Below, in pieces: positions 54,011 through 62,804 of a DNA stretch of 64,000 bases (position 1 is its first letter; every line of letters begins with the position of its first letter). The notes under the pieces are model-generated. The model saw only the letters and a list, made by a program, of their open reading frames with translations. It had not been told where the DNA came from and did not search any database. Position numbers and translations under genes: made by a program. Source of the stretch: CBDHDJ01 sp965261645 (GTDB lineage Bacteria; Pseudomonadota; Alphaproteobacteria; SHVV01); assembly GCA_965261645.1 (NCBI GenBank), contig CBDHDJ010000001.1, positions 124,001 through 188,000 of the forward strand. The letters run 5' to 3'.

Positions 54011-55117
54011 TTAGCCGGCGGCCGCGCCGTTGGCGATCCGGCGGACGTCTTCGGCCGATGCGGTATGGCCTTCCTTGGCGATGATGTGCAGCGCCCGGGC
54101 CGTGACCACCTGTTCGGGCCGGGGATTGATCTCGATTGCGCCGTCGGCGTTTTCGAAGGCGATCGCGGTGCCGATGCCCTTGAGCATCAGGGTCGAGGCA
54201 AGTTGACCCCAAGTCACGCCGTCGACCGAAATCTCGTAGCGTCGGCATTCATCTCCGCGTGCGTCGAACAGATCCTCGAGGATGAATTCCGAGCCCGGCG
54301 AAACGACCGCACGCACCATCATCTCAGGATAGCCGCGCATCGGCCGCACCACCGAGGTCGCGCCCGCCTCGCGTAGCCGCGCGCGGTTGCGGTCGTCGCC
54401 ACATTCGGCGACGATCGAACAGTCGGAATTGATGACCCGCGCCCGGTGCACCACGTCGAAAGCGATGCTGTCGGCCTGCTGGGCCACATGGTCCTCGGCG
54501 AGGACGATGATCACGGCGGCCGACGCCGCGTCGGCCACGGCGAGCATTCCTTCCTGCGCGCCGCTGCCATGGACGTGCACGGCGCCCAGTTCCTGCAGTT
54601 CGGCGGGCAGCCCTTCCGGCCAGGCATCGGTGAGGATCAGGATCCGCCGGTTGCGCCCCCAGTCTATTTCCGCGAATTGACGGATCAAGGTGTCGAAATA
54701 CTGAACGGCGCCGGGGCGCGGCGCGTTCACCAACAAGACATGATCTTCCATATGCCACCTCCAGCGGCCGCGCAGCATGCGCTGGCGACGTGACGCGCGG
54801 TAATCAAAATAATCTCCGGCGCCCTTTGCCAACGCGAAAATGCCGCCGATATAAAGCAGGATGACGGTCGACCATCGGCCCATCGCGCTGGCTGGCGAGA
54901 CGTCGCCATAGCCCACGGTGGTCACCGTGGTGGCCGTCAGCCACGCGGCGCTGCCCAGGGACGTGTTTTCAAACGCCATCATCGCGGCGATATGCAACGC
55001 GAAGATGACGACGAGATAGACGGTCAGTATCAGGATCGATCGCTGCGCCTGGACGTCCTCGAACGCCTGGGGGCCGCGTCGGCGCAACATGCGCCGCAAC
55101 AAGACAAATTGCATCAC
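54011..55117 (-). CDS. Two-helix K+ channel with TrkA-N/RCK-like cytoplasmic domain
   Basis: A 368-residue ion channel: helix 1 about 28-48, the pore with selectivity filter TTVGYGD (residues 66-72), helix 2 about 83-98, then a cytoplasmic region beginning HMEDHVLLVNAPRPGAVQYF with an RCK-like fold (ILILTDAWPEG, VIIVLAEDHVAQQADSIAFD). The first Gly-rich nucleotide loop is poorly conserved, so the regulatory ligand is uncertain. Last gene of the PspA-type operon, 22 bases after DUF2491. Likely adjusts membrane potential or K+ flux during envelope stress (inference). Confidence 0.88.
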   Translation of the reverse strand: MMQFVLLRRMLRRRGPQAFEDVQAQRSILILTVYLVVIFALHIAAMMAFENTSLGSAAWLTATTVTTVGYGDVSPASAMGRWSTVILLYIGGIFALAKGAGDYFDYRASRRQRMLRGRWRWHMEDHVLLVNAPRPGAVQYFDTLIRQFAEIDWGRNRRILILTDAWPEGLPAELQELGAVHVHGSGAQEGMLAVADAASAAVIIVLAEDHVAQQADSIAFDVVHRARVINSDCSIVAECGDDRNRARLREAGATSVVRPMRGYPEMMVRAVVSPGSEFILEDLFDARGDECRRYEISVDGVTWGQLASTLMLKGIGTAIAFENADGAIEINPRPEQVVTARALHIIAKEGHTASAEDVRRIANGAAAG

Positions 55118-55139
55118 CGTCGTCTGCCGTTTCTTGTTG

Positions 55140-55772
55140 TTAGGCCTGCCACATCTCCTCGACCGTCGAGGTCGACAGGTAGGAGATCAGATAGATGTTG
55201 GTGCGGCCGCCGTCGAGCACCATGGCCTCCAAGGCGAATTGCCGCTTGTCCCCGACCAGGCGATAGAAATCGAAGGACTGGGCATCGTCGGTGAGGTCCG
55301 ATCCGATCTCCGTTTTCTTGGGATCGTGGTTGTGCCGGTAGGCTTCGATCGCGACCTCCTGGCGGTAGAGCGCGGTGGTCCAACCCGCGAGCTCGAGCGG
55401 TTCCGCCCGCCGGTTGAGGATCGGCAGCGACGAGCCGTCCTGCTCGAACAGGGCGCCGATTTCCTCGACGTCGAAGACCTGTTCGACAACGGGCCGCAGG
55501 ATCTCGCGGGCGAACGCGACCTGCCCATCGTCGCTTTTCCAAAGCAGAAACTGCGCACCGTCGCCGGTTTCGGCGGTCAGCACCCGGCGGCCCATATGTG
55601 GTCCCCCGAGGTCGAGCGCGTGGACCGAGACGACCTGAAGTTCCTCCGCCGAAAGACCCTCGGGCGCGGTGACACGCAGCTTGAGAAAATCGCCGGACTT
55701 CAACTCCCACGGATATTCGGGTGCGGGTGGCGGCGTCTCGCCGCCACCCGCGCCGAACAGCTTGCGGAACAT
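55140..55772 (-). CDS. DUF2491 protein (YjfK-like)
   Basis: A 210-residue soluble protein (MFRKLFGAGGGETPPPAPEY) with GWTTALYRQEVAIEAYRHNH and IYLISYLSTSTVEEMWQA. The family is linked to PspA-type genes as E. coli yjfK is. Its ATG shares one base with the PspA stop (TGATG), so the two are translated together. Biochemical function unknown. Confidence 0.82.
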   Translation of the reverse strand: MFRKLFGAGGGETPPPAPEYPWELKSGDFLKLRVTAPEGLSAEELQVVSVHALDLGGPHMGRRVLTAETGDGAQFLLWKSDDGQVAFAREILRPVVEQVFDVEEIGALFEQDGSSLPILNRRAEPLELAGWTTALYRQEVAIEAYRHNHDPKKTEIGSDLTDDAQSFDFYRLVGDKRQFALEAMVLDGGRTNIYLISYLSTSTVEEMWQA

Positions 55773-56470
55773 CAGGCGCTGGCTGCCCGTTTGGCGTGGA
55801 TCCGCTCCAGGACATCGGATCCCGAGGCATCGCTTGAGACGATGCCCGCCTCCTTGAGTCGGCGGTCTAGGTCGCCTCCTTCCTCATCGTTGGCGAGCTG
55901 CGTTGCCGCGTCCATGCGGTCGGAGCGCTCCTGCTGGCGCTTCTTGATGCGTTCCAGCGAGTCGGTGGCTGACGTGATGGAGGAACTGGAGCCCGAGAAC
56001 CGGGCATTTGCCGCGGCGCTGGCCTTTTGTACTTTCTCGGTCGCCTTGACCATGCTGACCTGGCGTTTCATCGCCGCGATATTGCGCTCGGTCGCCTTAA
56101 TGCTGCGCTTGAGCTGGTTTACGCCTGTATCGTATTGAGCATGGGCCTGTTCCTGGAGCTTGAGTTCGTCCTCGAACTGGGCGATGCGTTCGCAGACCTC
56201 CTGGGCCAGCGTCTCGTCGCCCTTTTCCAGCGCCTTGGCGGCGTACTCCTCATGCTCGGCGACCGACTTCTTGAGCCGATCGACTTCGCGCTCGACACCC
56301 CTGCGCTGGGCCATGATCTGGGTCAGTTGCGACTTGGCCTCGTTCAGGTTCTTCTCCGCGTCACGCATTTCCTGATCCAGGATCCGCAGCGCCTGATGGT
56401 CGATGATGGCCTCGCCGGTCTCCGATGCGGCCCCCCGCATGGCCGTGAAGAGTTTTGCCAAAATAGCCAT
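55772..56470 (-). CDS. PspA/IM30 family membrane-stress protein (YjfJ-like)
   Basis: A 232-residue coiled-coil protein of the ESCRT-III-like PspA/Vipp1 family: MAILAKLFTAMRGAASETGE, long helices (QALRILDQEMRDAEKNLNEA, and LEKGDETLAQEVCERIAQFE). Such proteins polymerise on damaged membranes. No pspF, pspB or pspC gene is near, so control must differ from the classic phage-shock system. Confidence 0.9.
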   Translation of the reverse strand: MAILAKLFTAMRGAASETGEAIIDHQALRILDQEMRDAEKNLNEAKSQLTQIMAQRRGVEREVDRLKKSVAEHEEYAAKALEKGDETLAQEVCERIAQFEDELKLQEQAHAQYDTGVNQLKRSIKATERNIAAMKRQVSMVKATEKVQKASAAANARFSGSSSSITSATDSLERIKKRQQERSDRMDAATQLANDEEGGDLDRRLKEAGIVSSDASGSDVLERIHAKRAASA

Positions 56471-56499
56471 GATGATCTCATTCCTTTACTGATACGTGT

Positions 56500-57126
56500 T
56501 TAGTTCAAGAACTGGGCGATCGCTTCGATCGCCTCGAGCGTGTTGTCGCTCAGTGTTTCCAGCTCGGTGATGACATCCTCGACCAAGGAGTTCGCCGCCA
56601 CCGCGCCGAACAGCACGTAGCGGTCGCCGATCATGCCGAACGACGACAGCGGCAGCGGCACGTTCATCTCCAACAATGCCGCCAGCATGTCGGTCCGCCC
56701 CGCTGGCTTGACTTGGGACTCGTCCCACAAATAGACGACGCAGAGGATCTGCTCGCCGTCGGACGAGACCAGGATGGGAAATTCTTCCCGGTCCTCGACC
56801 ACCACCTGGACGTTGTCTTCGGATTGGCTGGCGCCGAATCGGAAGCCGTTTACCGAGGTGAAATCGTTCAGCGTTTCTGTCAACAGGTTGAGGTCCATGT
56901 CTTCCTTCCCGATTAGCCCGAATTGCGTCGACTGTCTCAAATTCTGGAGGTTCGGCGGGTCGCCCCGACGTAGCATCTTCTCCACTTGGCGAAGCACGCC
57001 CCGATGCTCCGCCGGGATCCACACTTCGACCGGCTTGAAGCCCGCATCCTGTAGCCGCGCCCGTTGCCGCCGCTTGCGCTCGCCCACCGACATCGGCTTA
57101 CGGTCTGATTTCGCGGTCGTTCCCAT
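56500..57126 (-). CDS. DUF2170 protein with an N-terminal MazE/DUF3018-like domain
   Basis: A 208-residue protein. The C-terminal part (about 78-208) is DUF2170 (YjfI-like), a type III-secretion-chaperone-like fold. The first 75 residues are extra compared with E. coli YjfI (about 133 residues) and include RKRRQRARLQDAGFKPVEVW followed by IPAEHRGVLRQVEK, which resembles the basic DNA-binding segment of DUF3018/MazE-type antitoxins. Tandem inverted repeats lie 43-68 bases upstream of its start. Autoregulation by the N-domain is a hypothesis. Confidence 0.8.
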   Translation of the reverse strand: MGTTAKSDRKPMSVGERKRRQRARLQDAGFKPVEVWIPAEHRGVLRQVEKMLRRGDPPNLQNLRQSTQFGLIGKEDMDLNLLTETLNDFTSVNGFRFGASQSEDNVQVVVEDREEFPILVSSDGEQILCVVYLWDESQVKPAGRTDMLAALLEMNVPLPLSSFGMIGDRYVLFGAVAANSLVEDVITELETLSDNTLEAIEAIAQFLN

Positions 57127-57168
57127 GCCTTCTATTCGTTCTCACTCGGTTCCAATTTAGCCATCACT

Positions 57169-57194
57169 GTGACGGATCACCCGTGACAAGTCAC
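57169..57194. promoter_or_regulatory. Tandem GTGAC inverted repeats upstream of DUF2170 gene
   Basis: GTGACGGATCAC (57169-57180) and GTGACAAGTCAC (57183-57194), separated by two bases. Each is GTGAC-N2-(A/G)TCAC. They lie in the 111-base gap, the longest of the operon, between the spermidine-synthase-like gene and the DUF2170 gene. Good candidate operator for an internal promoter. Confidence 0.5.
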
Positions 57195-57237
57195 CAAGTG
57201 GGGAATGCCCAGGTGCTTTTCAAGGGTGCGAACCGAA

Positions 57238-58974
57238 TTATTGCGGTGGGTGCAGCCCTTGCTCGAATTCCCAGTCTTTCTGGTAATAGCGATAGATGGC
57301 GGCGGTCCCGATGCGGTTGATATCGATCGCGTCCAGCCCGGCCCGAAAATCCTTTGGAAGGGCGAATGCCCCCAGCATGACCTCCCTTGTGGTCCAGCCG
57401 TCATCGACCGGTAACCGGGACAGGGCGCGGATGCGGGCGCTGGCGGGCGCACCGAGGGGCACCGCGACGGTCCAGCCCCATTCGCCGAAACTGGGGACAT
57501 TCTGGTGATATTGCTCGACATGGGCGAAGCCGGCGGCCGCCACGGTCTTGCCGATGCTGAGAAAGGCGCGGCGCGCGTGATAGGGCGAGGTCGACTGCAC
57601 CGCCATTGCGCCGTCGCCTGCCAGCACCAGCCGCAGCTTTTCATAAAACCGCCGCGTATAGAGCCGGTTGAGGTCCGGATGGCTGGGATCGGGCAGATCG
57701 ATGACGATTGCGTCGAAACGGCGGCCCGCGCGCAACAATTCATCGATCCGAAGGAAGGCGTCGCCGAAGACCGTCTTGACCCGCGGGTCGCGGAAGGCGA
57801 ATTCGTTGAGCTCCAACAGGGCGCTGTTGACGATGCGGCCATCGCCCATCAGCGGCTTGGAAAAGAGATCCACCAGCTTGGAATCGAGGTCGAGCACGAC
57901 CACCTCGCGCGGGTTCCAGCGCAGAATGTCGCGCACCGCCAGCCCGTCGCCGCCGCCGATCACCAGGATGTGATCGCGCCGCGCCGCGGCGGCCAGCGGC
58001 GGATAGGTCAGCATCGCGTGGTAGATATGCTCGTCATCGCTGCTAAACTGGGTTCGGCCATTGATAAAGAAGGTATAGACCGGTGGGCGGCTGGGGTGGT
58101 TGACTCTCTGGGTCACGGTCAGCCGCTGGTGCTCGGTGGTGAGGCTATAGACCACTTTATCGCGGTAGAGCAGGTCCTCCATCGCCCGCGCCCAATCGGT
58201 GCCGTGAATGGCAGCGGTCACCAGCACCGCGGCGACCAGCCCGTGCATGGCGACGATCACCCATAAGCGGCGCAGCCAGCGGCCATAGAGCACCAAGAAC
58301 AGCATCCCGACACATAAATTGACGGCGGCGGTCAGCACGGCGGCGCGGCTGGGCTCCATCGCCAGCATGAAGGCGACCCAGGCGGCCGCGCCCAGACCCG
58401 CGCCGATATAATCGGCGCCGTAGATTGTCCCGGTATTGTGTACCAGGTGGCGTGCGTGGAACTCCTGGCGGATACGCGCCAATAGGGGGATCTCCATCCC
58501 CACCATCACGCCGATGATCGCGCCCAGCAAATATGGGGCGAACGCGGCGACACGCTCGAACGACGCCACCAGGCCACCGCGCGGGATCAGGTCGGGCGGC
58601 AGGCCGTAGGTGGCGGCCAGTGTCTGGGGAAGGATGATGGCGACGGCGGCGATCGCGCCCAGCAACAGAACCGACGCGCCACCCGACAGGGCCAATCCGC
58701 CCTCCAGCCACGCGAACCCGGCAAAGGGGTGGCGGACCGACCGGGCCAGAAACGAACCCACGCCCATGGCGACGATCATGATCCCGATCATCGTGAAGAT
58801 GACGGTCTCGACCGCACCGAGCACGCGGCCCGCGACATGAGCCAAAAGATATTCATAGACCAGCCCACACCCGGCGAGCACGCCGGTCATGGTCATGATT
58901 AAGGCGTCGTGGATCCACACCGGTACGCGGGTGCCGCTTTCGTGGGTTTGCGATCCGCGCGATCCCGCCGCCAA
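57238..58974 (-). CDS. Membrane-anchored spermidine-synthase-like protein
   Basis: A 578-residue protein. The first 270 residues contain about seven membrane helices (MTGVLAGCGLVYEYLLAHVA onward). The C-terminal half is an aminopropyltransferase domain with the SAM-type loop ILVIGGGDGLAVRDIL, VVVLDLDSKLVDLF and IDLPDPSHPDLNRLY. In true synthases the DLPDP-like Asp binds polyamine (usually D-x-x-D-P). Proteins of this plan are found in operons with PspA and DUF350 homologues. The product may be a modified polyamine, not proven. Confidence 0.85.
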   Translation of the reverse strand: MAAGSRGSQTHESGTRVPVWIHDALIMTMTGVLAGCGLVYEYLLAHVAGRVLGAVETVIFTMIGIMIVAMGVGSFLARSVRHPFAGFAWLEGGLALSGGASVLLLGAIAAVAIILPQTLAATYGLPPDLIPRGGLVASFERVAAFAPYLLGAIIGVMVGMEIPLLARIRQEFHARHLVHNTGTIYGADYIGAGLGAAAWVAFMLAMEPSRAAVLTAAVNLCVGMLFLVLYGRWLRRLWVIVAMHGLVAAVLVTAAIHGTDWARAMEDLLYRDKVVYSLTTEHQRLTVTQRVNHPSRPPVYTFFINGRTQFSSDDEHIYHAMLTYPPLAAAARRDHILVIGGGDGLAVRDILRWNPREVVVLDLDSKLVDLFSKPLMGDGRIVNSALLELNEFAFRDPRVKTVFGDAFLRIDELLRAGRRFDAIVIDLPDPSHPDLNRLYTRRFYEKLRLVLAGDGAMAVQSTSPYHARRAFLSIGKTVAAAGFAHVEQYHQNVPSFGEWGWTVAVPLGAPASARIRALSRLPVDDGWTTREVMLGAFALPKDFRAGLDAIDINRIGTAAIYRYYQKDWEFEQGLHPPQ

Positions 58975-58998
58975 AGCATCCGCCCCCGCGCCGTCGCG

Positions 58999-59898
58999 TC
59001 AGGCCAACAGATTGGTGAGAATAAGGCCGATCGCGACATAGACGCCGACTTCCATTAAGGCGACGCCGATATTCTGCTGGCGGTCGACTTCCTCGGCGAC
59101 GTTGATCTTGGCGAGCACCGACCGTTCTGCGATCAGGGCCAACACCGCCAGGATGACCGCCATGACGATCGACACGCCGCCCCAAGTCAGACCCTGGACG
59201 ATCGGGTCGCCGCCAGCCTGAAAGACTGCGACACCCGAGGCGGCGGTCACAGCCAGCGCCACGCCGACCTGAAAGCCGACGAAGCGCATCGCGACCGCCA
59301 TGTTGCCGGCGCGCACCACGTCCTGGAATCCAGCCCCTTCGCGGTTGCGCATACGAAATAGCTTGACCCGATAGACGGTGGTCAAGGTCAGGATGATCTG
59401 GGTCGCGACATAACCGACGGCCACCGCCATCAGGCCGGACGACAATCCGCCCTCGGACCAGTTCATCACGGCGCGCACCATCACGGCCGTCGCCACCATG
59501 TTGCCCGCATCGACGATGGCCACCGCGTTATTGCCCCGCGCGATCTCGTCCTTTACCGAAAAGGACGGCAGCGAGACCTTGTCAAAGATCAGACGCGTCA
59601 GCCACATCAGGACCAGCCCGACGGCGGCATAGACCAGCATCGACAGGGCCTCGGCCCCGAGGGTGGACGAAAACGTTCCCGTGACAACGCCGCTAAGCAT
59701 GATGCCGATGCCGGCGGTCGCGCCAGCCATCGAAATGCCGACGGCATGGTTGTTCTTGCCAGCCATTTCCTCGGTCATGTGGATTCCAGCCACGAGCCCG
59801 TAAAACACCCTGGCGCATAACAGGACGGCAAATACGATCACGAAGTCGAGGATCAGCATGCCGAGCGCCTGCCCCGTCATGAAGTCGGCACCAATCAC
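58999..59898 (-). CDS. Tandem DUF350 membrane protein (YjfL-like)
   Basis: A 299-residue protein with eight or so helices in two DUF350 halves (about 10-140 and 145-295). The related segments are AGKNNHAVGISMAGATAGIG and DRQQNIGVALMEVGVYVAIG. E. coli YjfL has one copy of the domain, so this is a duplicated form. It lies 24 bases from both neighbours. Confidence 0.85.
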   Translation of the reverse strand: MIGADFMTGQALGMLILDFVIVFAVLLCARVFYGLVAGIHMTEEMAGKNNHAVGISMAGATAGIGIMLSGVVTGTFSSTLGAEALSMLVYAAVGLVLMWLTRLIFDKVSLPSFSVKDEIARGNNAVAIVDAGNMVATAVMVRAVMNWSEGGLSSGLMAVAVGYVATQIILTLTTVYRVKLFRMRNREGAGFQDVVRAGNMAVAMRFVGFQVGVALAVTAASGVAVFQAGGDPIVQGLTWGGVSIVMAVILAVLALIAERSVLAKINVAEEVDRQQNIGVALMEVGVYVAIGLILTNLLA

Positions 59899-59922
59899 TT
59901 GCTGATCTCCCCAATTTGAAAT

Positions 59923-60879
59923 TTATTTGCCACGGGAACCGCTGGAGCGCGAACTGCCGCGAGATGAGCTTGAATACGCGGAGGCCCGCTTGAGAGAGCT
60001 GCCGGCGGGGCGCGAATCGGTGCGGCCATAGGTGCTCAGATTGCGTTGGCTGTTCAGCTTGCCATAGGTCTTTTGCGGCCTGGCGTTGGGATAGGTCTTG
60101 CTTGCCTGGTTCCAGCGGCGGCTGTCGTCTCGTGTCCCGTAATAGTGCCGCCCGACATCGCCGTAATAGCTCCACGACCGCCGCGGATACCACTGATTGT
60201 AGTAGTAGGGGCCGGGCCGCATGAACAGGGTGCTGAAAAGCGCGTACTGCCCATACCAGGCCCAAAAGTTGTTGCCCGTGCTATCGCGTTGCCAACTGCC
60301 GTAGCGGGGATTGCCGACCAGACGGCTGCCCGGGCCGTCGGCCGGTTTCTCCGCGGTTTTGGGCACGTTGAGCCGCGCTAGCTTGCCGTCCGACATGTCG
60401 GCCAGCACGTTGACCACGTCGACCAGAGAATCGTTATAGACCGTCGGGTTTGCCGCCGCCTCGATGCGTTGAAGCTCGTCCACCACCGTGTCGGCCTCTT
60501 TATCATCCGCCGGCATTTTATTGACCTTGGCAAGCCGGTCGAGCAGCGATCTGTAGCCGAGACCTTGCGTTGTTCCCTCGGTCGCCAATTCCTTGGTGAG
60601 GGCCGCGACGTCGGGGCGCGCCTTGCCAACATACTGTGCGTAGCGCCGGATTAGTCTCGCGTTTGGAAGCCGATCCTCGGCGATATACCTGCCGACAAGG
60701 TCCATCGTAGCGCGCGTGCGCTGATATTGTTCGTCGACGATCTGCTGGGTGTTGTCGCCGCAGGCGGAAAGGCCAACAGCGGCCACGAGGATCATGAACA
60801 TCACCGCGAAGCGTCGTTCGCGCGAGGATCTGATAGCTTCGATGGTTTCGGCGATCACTGATTCGTCGTCATGCGGCAA
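59923..60879 (-). CDS. Lipoprotein with Tyr/Trp/Ser-rich tail, first gene of the PspA-type operon
   Basis: A 318-residue protein. A hydrophobic segment with lipobox LSAC (FAVMFMILVAAVGLSACGDN) follows an unusually long 25-residue n-region; an inner Met (27 or 29) may be the true start. The middle part is helical (about 45-180). The C-terminal 120 residues are rich in Tyr, Trp, Arg and Ser (GPYYYNQWYPRRSWSYYGD, SSSSRGSSRSSGSRGK). It recalls the DUF1190 lipoproteins (YjfM/YgiB) that accompany yjf genes, but similarity is only in style. Confidence 0.7.
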   Translation of the reverse strand: MPHDDESVIAETIEAIRSSRERRFAVMFMILVAAVGLSACGDNTQQIVDEQYQRTRATMDLVGRYIAEDRLPNARLIRRYAQYVGKARPDVAALTKELATEGTTQGLGYRSLLDRLAKVNKMPADDKEADTVVDELQRIEAAANPTVYNDSLVDVVNVLADMSDGKLARLNVPKTAEKPADGPGSRLVGNPRYGSWQRDSTGNNFWAWYGQYALFSTLFMRPGPYYYNQWYPRRSWSYYGDVGRHYYGTRDDSRRWNQASKTYPNARPQKTYGKLNSQRNLSTYGRTDSRPAGSSLKRASAYSSSSRGSSRSSGSRGK

Positions 60880-60974
60880 TGGAAGCGGTCAGGGCCAATG
60901 TGCGGAGGCTCCGCTTCTCGGCCGGCCGCCGACGTCACTACAAAGAAATGGGAGCGACCTTCAGACACTGATTA

Positions 60975-60995
60975 GCACGACTTCGCGAGTCGTGC
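60975..60995. repeat. Short perfect hairpin upstream of the lipoprotein gene
   Basis: GCACGACT and AGTCGTGC with a five-base loop TCGCG, about 100 bases before the operon's first gene. No T run follows, so it is not a clear terminator; it may be an operator or part of an old IS end. Confidence 0.4.
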
Positions 60996-61090
60996 CAACC
61001 TCGGCAGGGCAAGTTTTTGTCCGCGCCCTGGTGAGGGTGAACTGATCGCGGGGCTGATGATTTCGTTTTCGATGTGGCAGTGTGCCGGTC

Positions 61091-61205
61091 ATGGTGACGC
61101 TGCCGGCCCAGGATTATTCCATTGATTTGCGCGGGGTCACGGTGCGCCCGACTTGGGGTGCGAAGGAACACCGGCGCTGGGACCAGCTGGTGGCGAGCGA
61201 CCTTG
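61091..61205 (+). pseudogene. 5' fragment of an unknown gene, cut by an IS5-type remnant
   Basis: ATG 61091 opens a frame MVTLPAQDYSIDLRGVTVRP continuing to WDQLVASD, where the IS5-type end begins at 61206. About 38 residues remain. Family not recognised. Confidence 0.35.
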
Positions 61206-61340
61206 TTGCACGGATTGGGGCGGAGGCGGAGTTTGCCCTTTCCCTAGCTGTAGCGTCATGAGATGCGTTCGGACACGGGACGTCCGAGTTCGGTCATTGT
61301 GTTCAGGACCTTTTGGCCGAGTTTGATGTAGATCGCAAAT
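61206..61340 (-). mobile_element. Remnant of the same IS5-type element, inverted
   Basis: The reverse complement of 61206-61330 matches 52990-53117 closely: last transposase residues LGRPVSERIS and stop, then GGGCAAACTCCGCCTCCGCC up to the element end. Only about 130 bases remain before other sequence begins. Confidence 0.7.
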
Positions 61341-61431
61341 CCAGCGATACAAAATGGCCTCGGTAGAGTCGAGGAAGGGCGCGGTGGTTTGTACCGCATT
61401 GGCATCACTCCGTTTCCCTTCCCCGCTCATC

Positions 61432-61465
61432 AAACCGGACGTGCGAATTTCCCGCATCCGGCTTT
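61432..61465 (-). ncRNA. Group II intron domain V
   Basis: The minus strand reads AAAGCCGGATGCGGGAAATT and then CGCACGTCCGGTTT, a 34-base hairpin with the AGC catalytic triad region and GAAA-type loop of domain V. It lies just after the RT frame, as expected. Confidence 0.8.
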
Positions 61466-61475
61466 CCGACTGGCT

Positions 61476-62804
61476 TCATCCCGAGGCACACGGCGGGGGG
61501 CCGAGATGAACCCGGCGCAGCCGAAGCACGCCGAGATCCCCGAACACGGTCCCAGCAGAGAACCGCGTGGTGCCGCGCGACGGCACCTTGCGACGCCTGA
61601 GCAGAAAATGCCGCACGCGCTCATAGACGTAATTGTCGACCGCTCGATAGGCCGGCAGGCGCGTCCCGTAGCCGAAGTAGTGCGACCAGCCGCGCAGCAC
61701 GCTGTTCAGCTGGTCGCGCACCTCGGGCCAGGGTGCCTGGTTGCCGGGCCGCAGGAGCCCTCGGACCTTCAGCTTGAGCCGAGCCACGCTCTTCCTGGAC
61801 GGGCTCGCCCCCAGATACCAGTGGCCATCCTTGCGAAAGCGCTGCGAGCCGAAGCTATAGCCCAGGAAGTCGAAGCTCTCCTTGCCGCCATCGCGGACGC
61901 TGGTCTTGGCCTCGTTCAGGGTCAGTCCCAGCCGGGTCATCACCTGCCGCGTCCAGGCCAAGGCCTCCCTCGCGTGTCAGCGACTGAGGATGACAAGGTC
62001 ATCGGCATAGTTCACCACCCCGGCGCGGAACCTTGTGCCCTGCCCGGTGATCCGCCAGTACTTCAGAAAGCGGTTCATGTAGAGCGCGGCGAGCAGCGGC
62101 GAAACAATCCCGCCTTGCGGGGTTCCCCGTGTGCTCCCCCAGCCGCCCGTCATGCGCCGCTTGCCATCCCCGTCGGTCTCCTCGACCGGTGTCTTGAGCC
62201 ACAATTTGATCAGGCGCAGGACGTTGCGATCGACGATCCGGCGCGCAACCGATTGCATCAGTTCCGCATGGGGAATCGTATCGAAGTACTTGGACAAATC
62301 CGCGTCAACCACGTCCGTGTAGCCGCGACAGAGAAGCTTGTGGACCGCCTGGACGGCGTCGCCCGCAGAGCGTTTCGGTCGGTAGCCATAGGCACTGGGC
62401 TCGAGATCGGCCTCGAAGATCGGTTCGATCACGAGCTTGACGGCGCCTTGCACCACCCGGTCCCGGATCGTCGGGATGCCGAGCGGTCGTTCGCCGCCGC
62501 CGGGCTTTGGGACCATCGCCCGCCGCACCGGCTCAGGTCTGTACGTCTTGGCACGAGGGTCGTCCCCGATCCCGGACAGCCACCCCTCCAGCCCCATCGC
62601 CTCGATCTCCTCGAAGCTCTGTCCATCCACCCCCGGCGCGCCCTTGTTGGACCGCGCCAGTCGGTAGGCATGGAACAGGATGTCTTCGCGATAGACCTTG
62701 TCGTAGAGCAGGTAGAAGCGGAAGTCCGGTTCCGCCTTCGCCTTGAGATAGAGCTTCCTCTGGAGAGTCCGGATCTTTTCAGGTGTTTGCAGGCGCATCG
62801 CCAA
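61476..62804 (-). pseudogene. Group II intron reverse transcriptase with one in-frame stop
   Basis: The first part (62804-61977) encodes RT domains: GVDGQSFEEIEAMGLEGWL, PKPGGGERPLGIPTIRDRVV, DADLSKYFDTIPH, GTPQGGIVSPLLAALYMNRF and the catalytic YADDLVILSR. A TGA (61977-61979) then interrupts; the same frame goes on with HAREALAWTRQVMTRLGLTL, FLGYSF and domain X. The usual residue at this place is Gly (GGA), so one G-to-T change explains the stop. No endonuclease domain is present. Confidence 0.85.

Noticed and set aside
57127..57237. A sigma-54 promoter before the DUF2170 gene, as in classic psp control
   Set aside because: The GG and GC dinucleotides do not have the required spacing in TGGGCATTCCCCACTTGG, and no pspF-like gene is present.
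61977..61979. The TGA in the reverse transcriptase as a recoded (selenocysteine) codon
   Set aside because: Related proteins have Gly at this place and no SECIS-like element is evident; a simple nonsense change is sufficient.
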